Shown here: positions 32,604 to 43,507 of the stretch, one piece after another
How the letters are laid out: each line of letters opens with the position of its first letter
Numbering within the stretch: position 1 is the stretch's first letter
Assembly (NCBI GenBank): GCA_934047225.1
Contig: OW204001.1
Location: 9,966,201 to 10,030,200, forward strand
Length of the DNA: 64,000 nucleotides
Direction: 5' to 3'
From: Ypsolopha sequella
Lineage: Eukaryota > Arthropoda > Insecta > Lepidoptera > Ypsolophidae
Translations under genes and position numbers: made by a program
The notes under the pieces: model-generated
What the model was told of the DNA's origin: nothing
The model's database searches: none
What the model saw: the letters and a program-made list of their open reading frames with translations, nothing else

Positions 32604-33029
32604 CATATGAAGGGTACGCGGGAAGAAAGATCATTGTCAGTTTTTTTCAAAACTGAGTAAATAGTGCCATCTCGTAAAATGTCTCGATAACAATGATTGA
32701 GCGAAAACAAAAACTTGAAAAAAAAAACAGTCCGCAGAATAATATCGCTTTTATCGACTCAAGAAGCTTAAAAACCTAACTTAAAAAAAGGTCATAACTA
32801 GTTAAAAAAGTAAAAAAAAATGTCGTTTTAACTGTGAATATGGCGGGCTATGGGCTGATAGTAAAGTTTGCTTTTGAGAGAAAAAAAATTGTTATTACAA
32901 TAATTAACTGTGATTACAATAAGCCCACTAAGCAGAGTTCTAAAATAATAACCGAAGCAAGTTTTTTCTACTTATTTCAAATTTACCTTCTGTTGACTAT
33001 GATCCCTCTTCCCGCTTACCCTTCATATG
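32604..33029. mobile_element. Inverted-repeat element inside the foldback spacer
   Basis: CATATGAAGGGTACGCGGGA, then AGAAAGATC is mirrored by GATCCCTCTTCCCGCTTACC, then CTTCATATG. The interior has no recognised coding sequence. Confidence 0.7.
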
Positions 33030-33050
33030 GATTTTCATTTTATGAAAAAG

Positions 33051-33237
33051 CTAGCTTTTGCCCGCGGCTTTTCCCGCACTGATTTACTTTTAAAAGTAGG
33101 CTATGTCACTCTCCGGCCCATAAACTCTATGCATCTATCTTTATGCAAAAAATCACGTCGATTCGTTCTCCGTTGCTGCGTGAAAGAAGGACAAACCAAT
33201 AAACCAACAAACATACTTTCGCATTTATAACTACGGA
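33051..33237 (-). mobile_element. Helitron-like (Lep1-type) fragment in the foldback spacer
   Basis: Starts on the plus strand with CTAGCTTTTGCCCGCGGCTT and ends with CTTTCGCATTTATAACTACG followed by GA. Read on the minus strand, the 3' end has a GC-rich hairpin then CTAG, and the 5' end starts TC, as in Helitrons. The body CACTCTCCGGCCCATAAACT is widespread in Lepidoptera (recalled). Confidence 0.6.
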
Positions 33238-33346
33238 TTAATTAATAGCTAATGCCTTAGCTTTTTTGAACCCACTGGGATAAAAAATATTAAAAAAATA
33301 ATAATAATATTGTTTAAAATTGGGGTGAGTGAGTGTCTATCATAAG

Positions 33347-33707
33347 AAAAATAAACTTTTAACAAAAAAATAGCAACCGACTTCAATAGCAGCAGCAGTC
33401 ATTCACTAAAAAGTTAATAATAATTCTATAAAGACCGATGGTACCGAAGCAACACTTTTGCCGACTTCTTTCTTCCTGAAACGTTATGTTATCTAGAAGT
33501 CGGCGTTCTTATATTGGTTTTTATGTTGCTATATCGTAGGAAATACGCCGACTTCTAGATAACATAATGTTTCAGGAAGAAAGAAGTCGGCAAAAGTGTT
33601 GCTTCGGTACCATCGGTCTTGATAGAATTATTATTAACTTTTTAGTGAATGACTGCTGTTACTATTGAAGTCGGTTGCTATTTTTTTGTTAAAAGTTTAT
33701 TTTATTT
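33347..33707. repeat. Inner hairpin H2, 361 bp
   Basis: A second, almost identical copy of H1 at the inner end of the right foldback arm. It is self-complementary, with the loop at about 33505-33550. Small differences from H1 (for example GCAGCAGCAG in place of GTAACAGCAG) show that they are separate copies. Confidence 0.92.
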
Positions 33708-34480
33708 CACATTTTTTAGTGTTGCTGGGTTAAATTGTGAAATATGGGTAGTTCTTGCAAACGTGGTTTTAATATGAAACGAAGTTCAAGTGAGTATAAG
33801 TAGCTATGTTTGAGTAGCTTCCTGCTATCAATCTCGAGTTATGTGCTGTCATTCGTTAAAGAGTTCTACGGTGATGAAGCCAAGATCGAAGGTCAGGTGG
33901 GTACACTGGCAATTTTCAAGCAATGCCCTGCAATGAGCACCATAACACAAACTGATTGCCGCAATCCAAAGTTATGTGCTGTCATCCGTTGAGGAGTTCT
34001 ATGGTGATGAACCCAGGATCGAAGGTCAGGTGGGTATTCTGGTAATCTCCAAGTAATACCCTTGAATTAGCACCCTAACGCAGTGATTGCCGCAATCTCG
34101 AGTTATGTGCTCTGATCCGTTGAGGAGTTCTATGGTGAATATGGTGATGAAGCCAGGATCGAAGGCCAGGTGGAAGAATGATGATTTTCAAGTAATACCT
34201 TGTAATCAGCACCCAGGTACAAAGCGATTACCTCAATTTCGAGAGGTATGCTATCATTTTCTGAGGAGTTCCACTGCCTATCTCTGAAGACCTTCATCAG
34301 ATCATGACCAAACCTAAAATGGGACCTACCTGGAAGTACACTTTTTTCAAACAAAAAAAGAATTGTTCAAATCGGTTCAGAAATGACGGAGTTATGGAGT
34401 AACAACGCCAAAAAAAAAAAAAAAAACATACAGTCGAATTGAGAACCGCCTCCTTTTTGAAGTCGGTTAAAAATAGATAT

Positions 34481-34560
34481 ATTTACAGCTAAGACTCACT
34501 TTCTGAGAAACCTCGGCGTTTTGGTCAACTTAAGGACCGGTTCCGCCAAACATATGCTTT
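34481..34560 (-). mobile_element. Penelope-like 3' UTR fragment
   Basis: CAGCTAAGACTCAC, then about 15 bp, then CCTCGGCGTTTTGGTCAACT, then TAAGGACCGG is the reverse complement of the segment that ends the Penelope-like element near 47240-47305. It lies directly beside the foldback. Confidence 0.6.
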
Positions 34561-34588
34561 CACGTTTGGGCAACATATTTAAGCATAT

Positions 34589-35092
34589 TAAATAAAAATA
34601 TTTTTAACAAATAAAATTTAAGTTATTAGTTAAAAAGTTGAAATACATTATGTGTATTTCAGCTTTGAAACAAGTATCATAATCATCGAGAAAAAAAAAC
34701 CGGAAAGATCACCAAAATCACGGTAAACGATCTAACTACAAAATAAAATATTTTTTATAGAGTAAAGAAATGATAGTACGCTTTCCAAATTTTTATTATT
34801 TTTTATTACCTTTCGTAATTTAAGAGAAACACTCAAACATTCAACATCCCTCCTGTACAGAAAAATCAGGCAAAAAATTTTTAATGTTTGTGTATTTCTT
34901 TTAAAATAACGAGAGGAAAAAAAAAATATTATGTGAATAAGGTACTTTGATCTCTTAAAGATTTTTTTTATTGCTATGCCAAATAACGTTTTTCGTGATT
35001 TTAGAGATTTTTCAGATTATTTGATATATTTGATAAATGGTGGTACTTGTGTCAAATCTAAAAAATACATTCTGTAATTTTACTTCCTAGCT
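34589..35092. mobile_element. Foldback element E, copy 2
   Basis: Shares AAAATATTTTTAACAAATAA, then AACAAGTATCATAATCATCG, then CGTGATTTTAGAGATTTTTC with 23030-23548, and is also imperfectly self-complementary. Strongly diverged. Confidence 0.65.
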
Positions 35093-35117
35093 AATAACAA
35101 ACACTAATTTTATTTTT

Positions 35118-35215
35118 AGGGTTTCATAGTACCTGAAAGGTGCAAAAGGAATCTTTATGGTGAGACTCCCTTGTCTGTCGATTCATCCGTATGTCACAGC
35201 CACCATTAAACATAA
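35118..35215 (+). mobile_element. Degenerate GTCY MITE left part
   Basis: AGGGTTTCATAGTACCTGAA, then GAGACTCCCTTGTCTGTCGA, then TTCATCCGTATGTCACAG follows the family layout with many changes. Confidence 0.5.
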
Positions 35216-36100
35216 ATATTTTAAATTTGGCACAAAAATAGCATTAAATGCGCACATAGCATAGTGTAAAAAAAAAAAAAATTGAAATTGTTTAAAATAT
35301 TTCCAATACAAGAGACAAAAAGAACATGAAAAATTTAGAAATACAATAAAGATATAAAATTCTAGATATAAAACGCTGAATAATAACGCTGAATTACAAA
35401 GATACCTTAACTATATTTACTGGCACTGTTTTTGAGAAATCTTTGGAAAACCACAAAATATATGTCCCTCCCTTATCTCCGAAACTGGCGAACTGAAAAA
35501 AAAATAAAAAAATGTCGATTACAGGTCATAACTGGCGAATTACAGAAAAACTATAATACATTTTAAATAATTTCATCAATCATTCATCAATCAATTTCTT
35601 CAATTTAATCATGGACACGATTTAAATTTTATATTTGGCAAAATGTAAATTTTAAATATTGTCCATGAGCATTAACAGGCGAAAGAAAAAGAAAACGATA
35701 AAAAAGGCTAAAAATAAGCAATTCAATCACCATTTGAAATCAAATTGCCGTCATTAAAGAATTTTATTCTGCCTTCTTCACGTTTTGAGGAAAGTTTCAA
35801 ACAAGGATATTTAAGAGAGCTAATATTACTAAAATAATGTTATCAGTGTTTTCCCTGATTAACGTCATATTCCTATGTGTTTTAATTGTAAATAACAAGA
35901 ATTACAATTTAGTTAAATTTATAAAATATTTATTTTTAGGTATTTAGTTTAAGTTTTCAGTGCATATTAAAAGGGATTTTTTAGTTTTAATTTTAGGTAT
36001 TAGACCTTTATTTGTTACGTAATTAATTACTTATTGTGTTTAAATAAATAACAAGAATTTAAACTTTGAAAAAATATATGTAATTCTTTACGGGCATTTG
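35216..36100. other. Very AT-rich stretch
   Basis: Nothing recognised. Confidence 0.5.
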
Positions 36101-36260
36101 ATCTAGACACGGCAGCGTGTCCGGCCGAGCTCTAAGAAGAGGCCGAGCGCAGCAGCCGTGGTATTTTACACGAACCATTTCGAGTTGCTTTCAACCCCAC
36201 CATAATTAATTTCTTTTTAAACCTACGAAGTTGAAATTTTGCGTACATGTTAGTTAAGGT
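36101..36260 (+). repeat. GC-rich interspersed block
   Basis: CTAGACACGGCAGCGTGTCC, then GGCCGAGC, then GCAGCCGTGGTATTTTACAC stands out from AT-rich flanks and begins with the small hairpin GACACG/CGTGTC. I recall similar text in lepidopteran repeats. The class is unknown. Confidence 0.4.
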
Positions 36261-36451
36261 CACCGAAAGTACTTAAAATCCAAAATTTTATAAATGAAAC
36301 TTTAATAGTGCTTGAGATATTCACGAACAAAAATTGTTGCTTTTGCTTGTTGGCTTCACCGAAAAATAATTGTGAACAAACTGTCTTCGCTGAAAAAATA
36401 TTTGCTAACAAGTCACGACTGATAATGTAGAACGTTCTTCACTTGCAATGC

Positions 36452-36683
36452 GTAGCCGGATTGTGAAATCCTCGCTTTTTTCTAACAGAACACTTCAATT
36501 CAAAATTAACAAATAGTTATTTAACAAAACCTTATTACCCATGTATCATGTATGATGCCATCGCAAAGTTTCTATTGGTTTCTGTAAATTAGAATTTCAA
36601 AACTATTTAATTAAAAATTTTTGATATTCCTATTAATTAGAAAAAGGCGGGTTTTTCACAATCCGGCTGCAAAACCGCTCGTA
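36452..36683. repeat. Dispersed repeat A, copy with inverted ends
   Basis: The left border AGCCGGATTGTGAAATCCTC and the right border AGGCGGGTTTTTCACAATCC, then GGCTGCAAAACC are inverted copies of the same end. The body is the reverse complement of 5042-5130. This copy suggests that the family is a 232-bp inverted-repeat DNA element. Confidence 0.7.
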
Positions 36684-37212
36684 ACTCGTTGCTTTTTTCA
36701 CATTTACCTATCTGTATTTGGTGGAATACACGATTTCCTGATTGAAGCACAAAGTTGGTACTTTTAGCCGCCATTCTGTAAACAAATTTCGACCTTATCC
36801 GCACCATAACACAAAAAAATAGGGATGCTCGGTTTTTTCTGGAGAAGGTTTGTCGAATTAACCTAGATTGCTTGCTTTCACGAAAACATAACATCATTGG
36901 TATGGACCCTTTATTGAAGATTCGGAAGATTGGATGTGGTATACAAACATTCCACAGGTGTGCAATACCTTTCATTCTGATTTCTATTTGGTTGTCTTTC
37001 GTGTTTTTCAATGATAACTTTTCCAATGTGTTTGTTGTGGGGTCGTCCATCCGCTTGTATGTCACATCTTTTGATTGATCTAGAATTGAGCTCAAATTAA
37101 AATTTGGAAAAAAAGACACCCATCCCAAGTATTTGGTGCTATAACTGACTGTAAAATTATCTTTTAAAATAGCAATGTAGGTTTTGAAGAGCCAGTTATT
37201 AAAAAAAAACAT
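36637..37212 (-). CDS. Unrecognised 191-codon open frame
   Basis: This is the longest open frame in the window, with an ATG start (MFFFNNWLFKTY...). I recognise no domain, signal peptide or repeat in it. The sequence is basic and fairly hydrophobic. At a stop-codon frequency near 7 percent per codon, a frame this long is not expected by chance in 64 kb (rough estimate well below 0.1). Its last 13 or so codons (ending QPDCEKPAFF) are read from dispersed repeat A, so any genuine protein would have had a different C-terminus, or the frame is transposon-derived. No splice or promoter evidence. It may be a remnant exon, a transposon remnant or chance. Confidence 0.2.
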   Translation of the reverse strand: MFFFNNWLFKTYIAILKDNFTVSYSTKYLGWVSFFPNFNLSSILDQSKDVTYKRMDDPTTNTLEKLSLKNTKDNQIEIRMKGIAHLWNVCIPHPIFRIFNKGSIPMMLCFRESKQSRLIRQTFSRKNRASLFFCVMVRIRSKFVYRMAAKSTNFVLQSGNRVFHQIQIGKCEKSNELRAVLQPDCEKPAFF

Positions 37213-38210
37213 TTAGTTAGGTAAGTATGCTTTTATTTACTTAAAAAATTAAAAAAGAATACAATAAAATTTATGAAAAAAATGTCCATAGACAGACAAT
37301 TATAAAAAACAACAATTAAATTAAGTTAAGATTTTTATTATAAATTTTTGAATTTTTAATAATAAATTTAAATTTAAATGATATCAAAACTATGGTGTAC
37401 GCGGGCGGCGCTTTTTGTAAAATAATATTATTTGACTTGAATTTTACTAACAGTACGCAACCCTTGGCAGGTGAGTTTCACTTGGCCATTTTTTACTTCC
37501 AAAATATATCTTTGTTTTGCTTTTTGTTGACTCAAACTTTAAAATCCGCGCTAAAACTCCTATTGCCGTAAGCTAATGTGAATGAGCTGTTCTCAAATGA
37601 TGCGCTTACCAACGAAAAGCATTTAATTTTGGGAGCCGAGCCATTATTTTGTGACCGAGCGAAGCGTAGCGGAGCGAGGTGACCCTAGTATTTCTAACAT
37701 ATTTACGATATGCCCAGGCAAATTATGAAATGCCAAATTTTATGATACGATACTAAATACGATACTAAGGGCAAAATAATTACAAATTTCTACGTATTTT
37801 GCGATCGAGATTTCATCGAGCCAACAGAGGGCTATCACACCAACGCTGCATTTCTTGCAAACACCCACTCACTATGCAAATATCCATTTTGAATAAATTC
37901 TCTTTTCTTTGGATTCGGTCACGGAAATTCATTCCACATTGTGACGCTACCCGAGTAGTGTTCTGAGACCAATCAAGAACCTCGTATTCTACTCAGCGTT
38001 CTCAATGGACTGACAAATAGAAGCAAAGTGGAAGACGCGGTTCGTGTGATAGTGAGGGTTCAATTTATATTTACTTTATATTTATATTTTTAACTACTGG
38101 TTACGGGTCTATCATATCTTCCTAAGTGGTACATTTGTACCACTTGATGGATTATTTAATCCATCTTACTAAGTTTGTTTGCCTATAGTTGCAGTAGTGA
38201 TAAATAAGTA
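37213..38210. other. AT-rich stretch with a repeat-B-like piece
   Basis: 37620-37690 carries GGGAGCCGAGCC and GAGCGAAGCGTAGCGGAGCG, the inverse of dispersed repeat B. Nothing else recognised. Confidence 0.45.
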
Positions 38211-38355
38211 TATGTCGTAGGCAGATCGTAGAATTGAGCAGATGGGGAGCCCAGTTAAACGGAGCGGAGCGAGGCGATCTTCCTAGTTGTAACAAAATAT
38301 GATCTGCCCGGGCAGAACATGATATGTCCAATTCTACGATGTGCCAGCGACACAT
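38211..38355. mobile_element. MITE, about 145 bp, arms GGCAGATCGTAGAATTG
   Basis: TATGTCGTAGGCAGATCGTA, then GAATTG is mirrored by CAATTCTACGATGTGCCAGC, then GACACATA. The interior includes a repeat-B-like GGAGCGGAGCGAGG. Confidence 0.65.
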
Positions 38356-38720
38356 AATTATAAAGCAATATTTGAAGACATAAAAGGGGACTTTTATATA
38401 AGTAATAAATAGTTATTTTATGAATTGCAGAAATTTGCTGCGATTTACTCCGCTGCAACACATGAACCATTTATCTGATTCAAATATATTTCAGACAAAA
38501 GTTGCAGAAAAATTCATGTTCTATAATTTTGTCATAAACCTAGATGGCGCTGGAGAGAAGATATTCTCGAAAAACTGGTTTTTGGTACAATTTTTCCAAA
38601 ATGGTGGCTCTAAACTCTGGATATTAATAAGGACATCAAAATGTACTAATCCACCAAATTCAGACACTCCATAAACTTTTGTAAGGCAGAAGTTACTCAT
38701 AGACTGGATAAATATAGATA
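38356..38720. other. Spacer
   Basis: An 84-codon plus-strand frame (38420-38674) has no recognised motif. Confidence 0.4.
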
Positions 38721-38964
38721 AGCGCGTTTTGTGTATGTTGCGCGTTTTGTACCGTTCCCGAGGTTACGCACACTAGAAAAAAGCGCGTTTTGTGTATGTT
38801 GCGCGTTTTGTACCGTTCCCGAGGTTACGCACACTAGAAAAAAGCGCGTTTTGTGTATGTTGCGCGTTTTGTACCGTTCCCGAGGTTACGCACACTAGAA
38901 AAAAGCGCGTTTTGTGTATGTTGCGCGTTTTGTACCGTTCCCGAGGTTACGCACACTAGAAAAA
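38721..38964. repeat. Minisatellite, four near-identical 61-bp units
   Basis: AGCGCGTTTTGTGTATGTTG recurs at 38721, 38782, 38843 and 38904, exactly 61 bp apart. Each unit continues CGCGTTTTGTACCGTTCCCG, then AGGTTACGCACACTAGAAAA. The four units show no internal differences that I can see, implying very recent amplification or homogenisation. Each unit itself contains GCGCGTTTTGT twice. Confidence 0.95.
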
Positions 38965-39261
38965 ATGCGTGTGCGTGCACGTACTACTACAACCATATCC
39001 AAACAGACTTCGTGAGATAGAATAGCGTGTAGGACACTGAAAATCTTGACACTAATGAGTTTTTGGAATTTATGAGAATAGCAGTTGTATGAGCATAGTA
39101 GTTGTATAACTTGTTTCAAGTGAAGGAAACCCAAATCTGTTGTACTTTAAAGACATTCAAAATTAAACTTACAGCTTGCTACTTTACTGAGCTTAACTTC
39201 TAACTAATCCACTATTTATTTATGTCCATTCCTTACAAAATTATCCATGCTTTATTATATA
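38965..39261. other. Spacer
   Basis: Nothing recognised. Confidence 0.4.
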
Positions 39262-39768
39262 CTAGCTTTTGCCCGTAGCTTCGCCAGCGTTGGTAAAGTT
39301 TTTATATAGTCGTATCAAATCTGTAAATATTTTTCAGACCATTACATTTTTACGTAGTTGTGACTCTGGTTTGTTGGAGTATTTGGAGTGTTTTTGGCTC
39401 TCATCATCTCTCATTTGATCCCCATGTAAAGTGACCAAGACACGTTTCCCTCTTTGGTGAGGCCGAAGGCCAAGCCGCTTTTCTTATCGAATTTTTGATC
39501 TCTGAAATAATCCTCTGCTAATTTGTATTTGGCAGTCTTTGATAACTAATTTAATTCTTTAGTATATTTGTCTCTGAACGATACTGTTTCTTGTTCTCAT
39601 CGGAACCGATTTATGGGATAAAAAAATAGCCTGTCCTATTCCAGGTCTAGCACTAAATTTGTGCAAAGGTTCAGCCCAATCGGTTCAGAAGGTACGGCGT
39701 GAAGGAGTAACAAACATTCATCCACACATCCATCCATCCAAACTTTCGCATTTGTAATATTAGTGGGA
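39262..39768 (-). mobile_element. Helitron-like (Lep1-type) element, 507 bp
   Basis: Plus-strand text begins CTAGCTTTTGCCCGTAGCTT, then CGCC and ends CATCCATCCATCCAAACTTT, then CGCATTTGTAATATTAGTGG, then GA. Read on the minus strand it starts TC, carries a short ATGG microsatellite near the 5' end, and finishes with a GC-rich subterminal hairpin followed by CTAG. This fits non-autonomous Helitrons described from Lepidoptera (recalled). No Rep/helicase coding. Confidence 0.7.
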
Positions 39769-40790
39769 GTGGGGTGTGTAAACTTATGTAAGTATGTCTA
39801 TTTTTCAAACACATTTTTGTGAAAGTTTATGTTTTCATTTATTTAAAGTAATTAATCATAATTGACTTTGTGTAGTTTATTCTATTTTAAATTTAAAATT
39901 AAAGTTCACCTTTTTTCTCACTTTCCTTTCAGTTTGCCTGGTAGATGTTAGCAATAGTGCCGCCTTTGTATAATATCAATTATGTTTTTTATGTTCTGTT
40001 AAATATTTTTGTAAATATACCTACATTAAGTGTATTAAATAAATAAATAAGAAAACACTTTGAGATAAACCTGCACGCCGTAATATTTAAGCGTGTATTC
40101 GTGTCCAAAGTACGGCGCGCGTGAATCACGCCTGACGATTCCCTCGGGGATGTAACCACTGGTATTTTTAATGAAACTCCATGATGAGGATGAGGTGGAT
40201 GCGATGTTAGGTCACTTCTTCTTGTAGCAAGTACTGTCGTTAGTTGACGTTAGTGATCACTTGAACTCGGATTTATTTATTTTGAAGGAACATTACCGGC
40301 CCAAATGAAAATAAAACTGCACTGGCCCATAGATCACAGTTGGTTTTCAATTTTCATTTTATTTTCACATGTACGTTTTTAGGAAATGATAGGATAATGA
40401 ACGTAGATATTGTGGTTTTATTTAAATAAAGGTACCTGTTATTTACAAATGCACGGTATATCTTGACGATTATGTTGTATTTTCAGAAACCATGGAATCT
40501 CTTTTATAGATTATAGAATTAAATGAGACTTGAGGATAATTCATGATTTATATAAAAACGGCTCACCTCAATACGTGTTATGATCGGGAACTCTTTTATA
40601 GAGTTTAAAGTTCAATTGTTGATTCGCTCGAACGTGAAATATTCACTTTTGATCGATTTTTTTTTGTAATTTTCATTAAATTTAATTTTTTTATGCGTGA
40701 AAGAACAATTCATAAAGATTGTATTTAAAAAAAAACAAAAAGTATATTTATTGCGGCTTAGTCGAAATGTCCTTTATATAATATATTTTT
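39769..40790. other. Unassigned AT-rich stretch
   Basis: A small GC-rich patch at 40072-40160 resembles text near 48100 (accactggtatttttaatgaaa). Nothing else recognised. Confidence 0.4.
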
Positions 40791-41255
40791 TTAAGAGTAT
40801 GGCCTACCCTAGCAACTATTTTTATTACCTGTCCAGCACAATAAGTCTAATGCCAAAGACCTTATTCACTTTTGATAGAGGCGATTATATGTTGGCTTCT
40901 TGGCCTCTTTTTCTTGGACGTGAAATATTTATGATCACGCAGCGAAACAACAAATTGTTATGTTTTTAGCTAACACTGAAATAATTTGTAGGGAAAAAAA
41001 TATTGGATTTAAGTAGAATCCCTTCGTATGTTTATTACCTATTTTATGAAGAAGAAAAAAACCGGTTGATCTCCTTACGAACGTTTGAAAACCAAAAAAA
41101 AGAGGGTGGAAAACATTTTTTTTTTTATAAAAGTATAAATCTTAATAGAATCCTTAGATAAAAGATCAATAAATCAAATATATTTTTTCAATATAAGGAG
41201 AGTCCGAATTTCTTCAAACGAATTCTCGAAATTCTGGAGTTGTTCATGCTCTAGG
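40791..41255 (+). repeat. Unclassified 0.5-kb repeat K, copy 1
   Basis: Begins TTAAGAGTATGGCCTACCCT, includes GGCGATTATATGTTGGCTTC, then ATCACGCAGCGAAACAACAA, then ACCAAAAAAAAGAGGGTGGA. Copies at 44261-44764 (same strand) and 53588-53977 (opposite strand) share the same order. No inverted ends, polyA tail or known domain seen. Confidence 0.8.
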
Positions 41256-43507
41256 CTCAAGTACAGTCTTAATAACAGACAGAAGAAAACCAAAGCTTCA
41301 TTAAAATACCTTCCGTTTCATGAGTGACCCCTAAAAATGAGCTCATATTGACTTTTTCCAGAACCTTCGGAACTAACCGCTCATTCTTCAAAAGTATTCA
41401 ATGTATTCAGACCGAAAGCTTTAAGACGATTTAACGTAAATATCTCTCCGAATAAGCTCTCCTAAAGCATTTCCAACTCGTTCTAAGTTGAGGGAGCTTA
41501 AGAGAAAACTAAGTTTTCTTAAAGCGGAATAGGTAATCTGTATTTATTGAATTATTTTTTACGGTTCTTAACACTTTTAATTCTTATTACCCTAAAACAA
41601 ACAAAAGACAGCAACCTAGTACCCGTAGCACAATGTTGTCATTCAACTAAGTCACGTCGTGCTTGATTAAACTCTGTGCTACTGGGTGGTGCTGACTGTC
41701 ACGGATCATTACAGAACAAAACCGAAAAACATGGAAAAAATTGTATTTTATGTCTTTTGCAAAAAGGGTAATAAGTGGATCATTGGATTCTCTCGTTGTC
41801 ACATTACACTTCTCGGATATTAAACATACATAATTATTATCAAAATATACATATGCATATACATTACATAATGTGGTTATATTTATACGACGACTATGAT
41901 TGCAGTAAACTGTTTGAAGGGTGACTATTACAATGACCTGAGCTCGAGCCAGCAAAACAATCATTGCGAACCAAGGCTTGTATAGTACTTTCCTCAAAAA
42001 TGCATGTATGTGGTCATTATTTTGACAACCTTCAAGCTTGTATTTTTATTTTGACTTCCATGGCAATAAATTTTAGTTACACGTTTCAAGAGCGATGGTT
42101 TTGGAATGTATACAGGCTGGTCCAAAAGATGACGTCAAAAATTTCCTCTAAAAGATTCCTCTTGCCTGGGTGTATCCGAAAATATTCCATGTACGCTCCG
42201 CGATTTTTAGCAGTATAGAAGTTATGATTTTTTAAGTGTGTATTTGCGAATTTTCTACGGGAGCAACTGAAAAAATCATAACTTGTTTATTAGTAAGATT
42301 TTTTGTATTTTTTTTTTTCTTTAACGTGGTTATATTGAGTTACTCTTTGATACGTAATAATCAACTATACGACATTCTTCATTACAGGTTACCGAAAAAA
42401 GGGTCGAAAATGAAAGTTTTAAGTTTGAGTTAAACGGAGTGAAGTTTTCAAAATTCTCTTAACAATACAAAATGGATGTATCATAGATTCAAACTACTTT
42501 TAAAAACTTGAAAAATTTATTAGCTTACCAAAAAATAAAAATAAAATTCTTCTTAATAGGCAATTTTTCGATCAAATCGGCTTCCAAACGTATTTAGGTG
42601 AAAATGAGCTAAGAAAAATTTGTGTCCGAAAAAATTGTTTTAGCTTTGAAATAACACTGGGGAATAATGGATTTGCAACACATTTTATGCAGTTTTCAGT
42701 AAATAATAAAATAATGTTTAATCATCATATCTGTAGCGATAAAAGAGGACTACCATAAATTACAAACAATTTGCAGTTTGAAATTTTCTTTAAATAACTA
42801 GGGAACGAGATCAACTCGCTCTTCTCCAAGTTAAATACCTACGTTTAAAAAGTTTTAATTAATGTTGGGAACCATTTTACACAAAGAAGTAAGTAAAAAC
42901 TTTTGTCTCATTAGCACCATTGTGACAAATAAATAAATTGCCTATATTTGTCATTGTCTGTTATATAGTAACTAAGGCGTAAATTGTTGAAATTGTTTTA
43001 ATTTTAGTTTAATTTTTTTTTCATAAGGCATTTAACATGAATATTGTAATCATATAAATTTAATTTAACATATTGACAAAATAATGCAAAATTATATTAA
43101 TATTCAAAGCCTTATTACCATATAAATTCCGCATTATAGAAGCGCGTCCAAACAAGTTAACTCATCGAATAAATAATTGCTATTGGGTATGATCAGTCGA
43201 CAATATTCCATTTTCCTACTCATGACATGACAACTTTTTAATCTTATTTTTGTTGTTGTCCTGCAAGAAACATACGGCGTGGCCCAACAAAATTTAAAAC
43301 TGACGCTAGATTGTCAACCTTGGTCATAACTATAGTTACCAACATATGGTACCAATGAGATCAAGTTGCCGTATATAGCAATAGTAGAAGAATATAAACA
43401 AGAAAAGAGAAGCCTAAGAGTATATCCAGCAGTAGTAGTGGACCATGGTGAATTTAAATGAACACTTGGACATATTGTTGCTGAGGAGATTTTAAAGCAC
43501 TATATTT
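41256..43507. other. Long stretch without recognised gene
   Basis: A minus-strand frame of 116 codons (41647-41997) starts with a hydrophobic, signal-like segment (MRKVLYKPWFAMIVLLARAQ) but has no recognisable domain, and frames this long are expected by chance. Near 42110 the text CAGGCTGGTCCAAAAGATGA resembles a common insect repeat. The rest is AT-rich. Confidence 0.4.

Larger units (their letters stand above)
31397..34473. mobile_element. Giant compound foldback element, 3.08 kb, TA target site
   Basis: The ends TTTTTAACCGACTTCAAAAA and their complement are each flanked by TA (31395-31396 and 34474-34475). Arms 31397-32560 and 33347-34473 match over more than 1.1 kb with very high identity by eye. 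They differ mainly in a T/A homopolymer (31443-31468 compared with about 18 A) and a 27-bp gap near 32060. Each arm holds about three tandem units of 133-140 bp (31707, 31847, 31980) and closes internally with its own 360-bp hairpin. TA flanks and TIRs fit a Tc1/mariner-type non-autonomous element, by inference. No transposase frame is present. Confidence 0.88.

Noticed and set aside
31590..34287. Two identical-looking 66-codon frames (MPQSRVMCSDPLRSS...) as a duplicated gene pair.
   Set aside because: They are the same stretch of the two inverted foldback arms, and no family motif is present.
37208..37225. A good splice-donor-like AGGTAAGTATG near 37218 as evidence for an exon.
   Set aside because: It lies on the plus strand while the long frame is on the minus strand, and such sites are common by chance.
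38721..38964. 61-bp repeats as a CRISPR array.
   Set aside because: The units are contiguous with no variable spacers, and the window is animal DNA.
41647..41997. 116-codon minus-strand frame with a signal-like start as a secreted protein.
   Set aside because: No domain, cysteine pattern or splice context was recognised, and the length is within chance expectation for this window.
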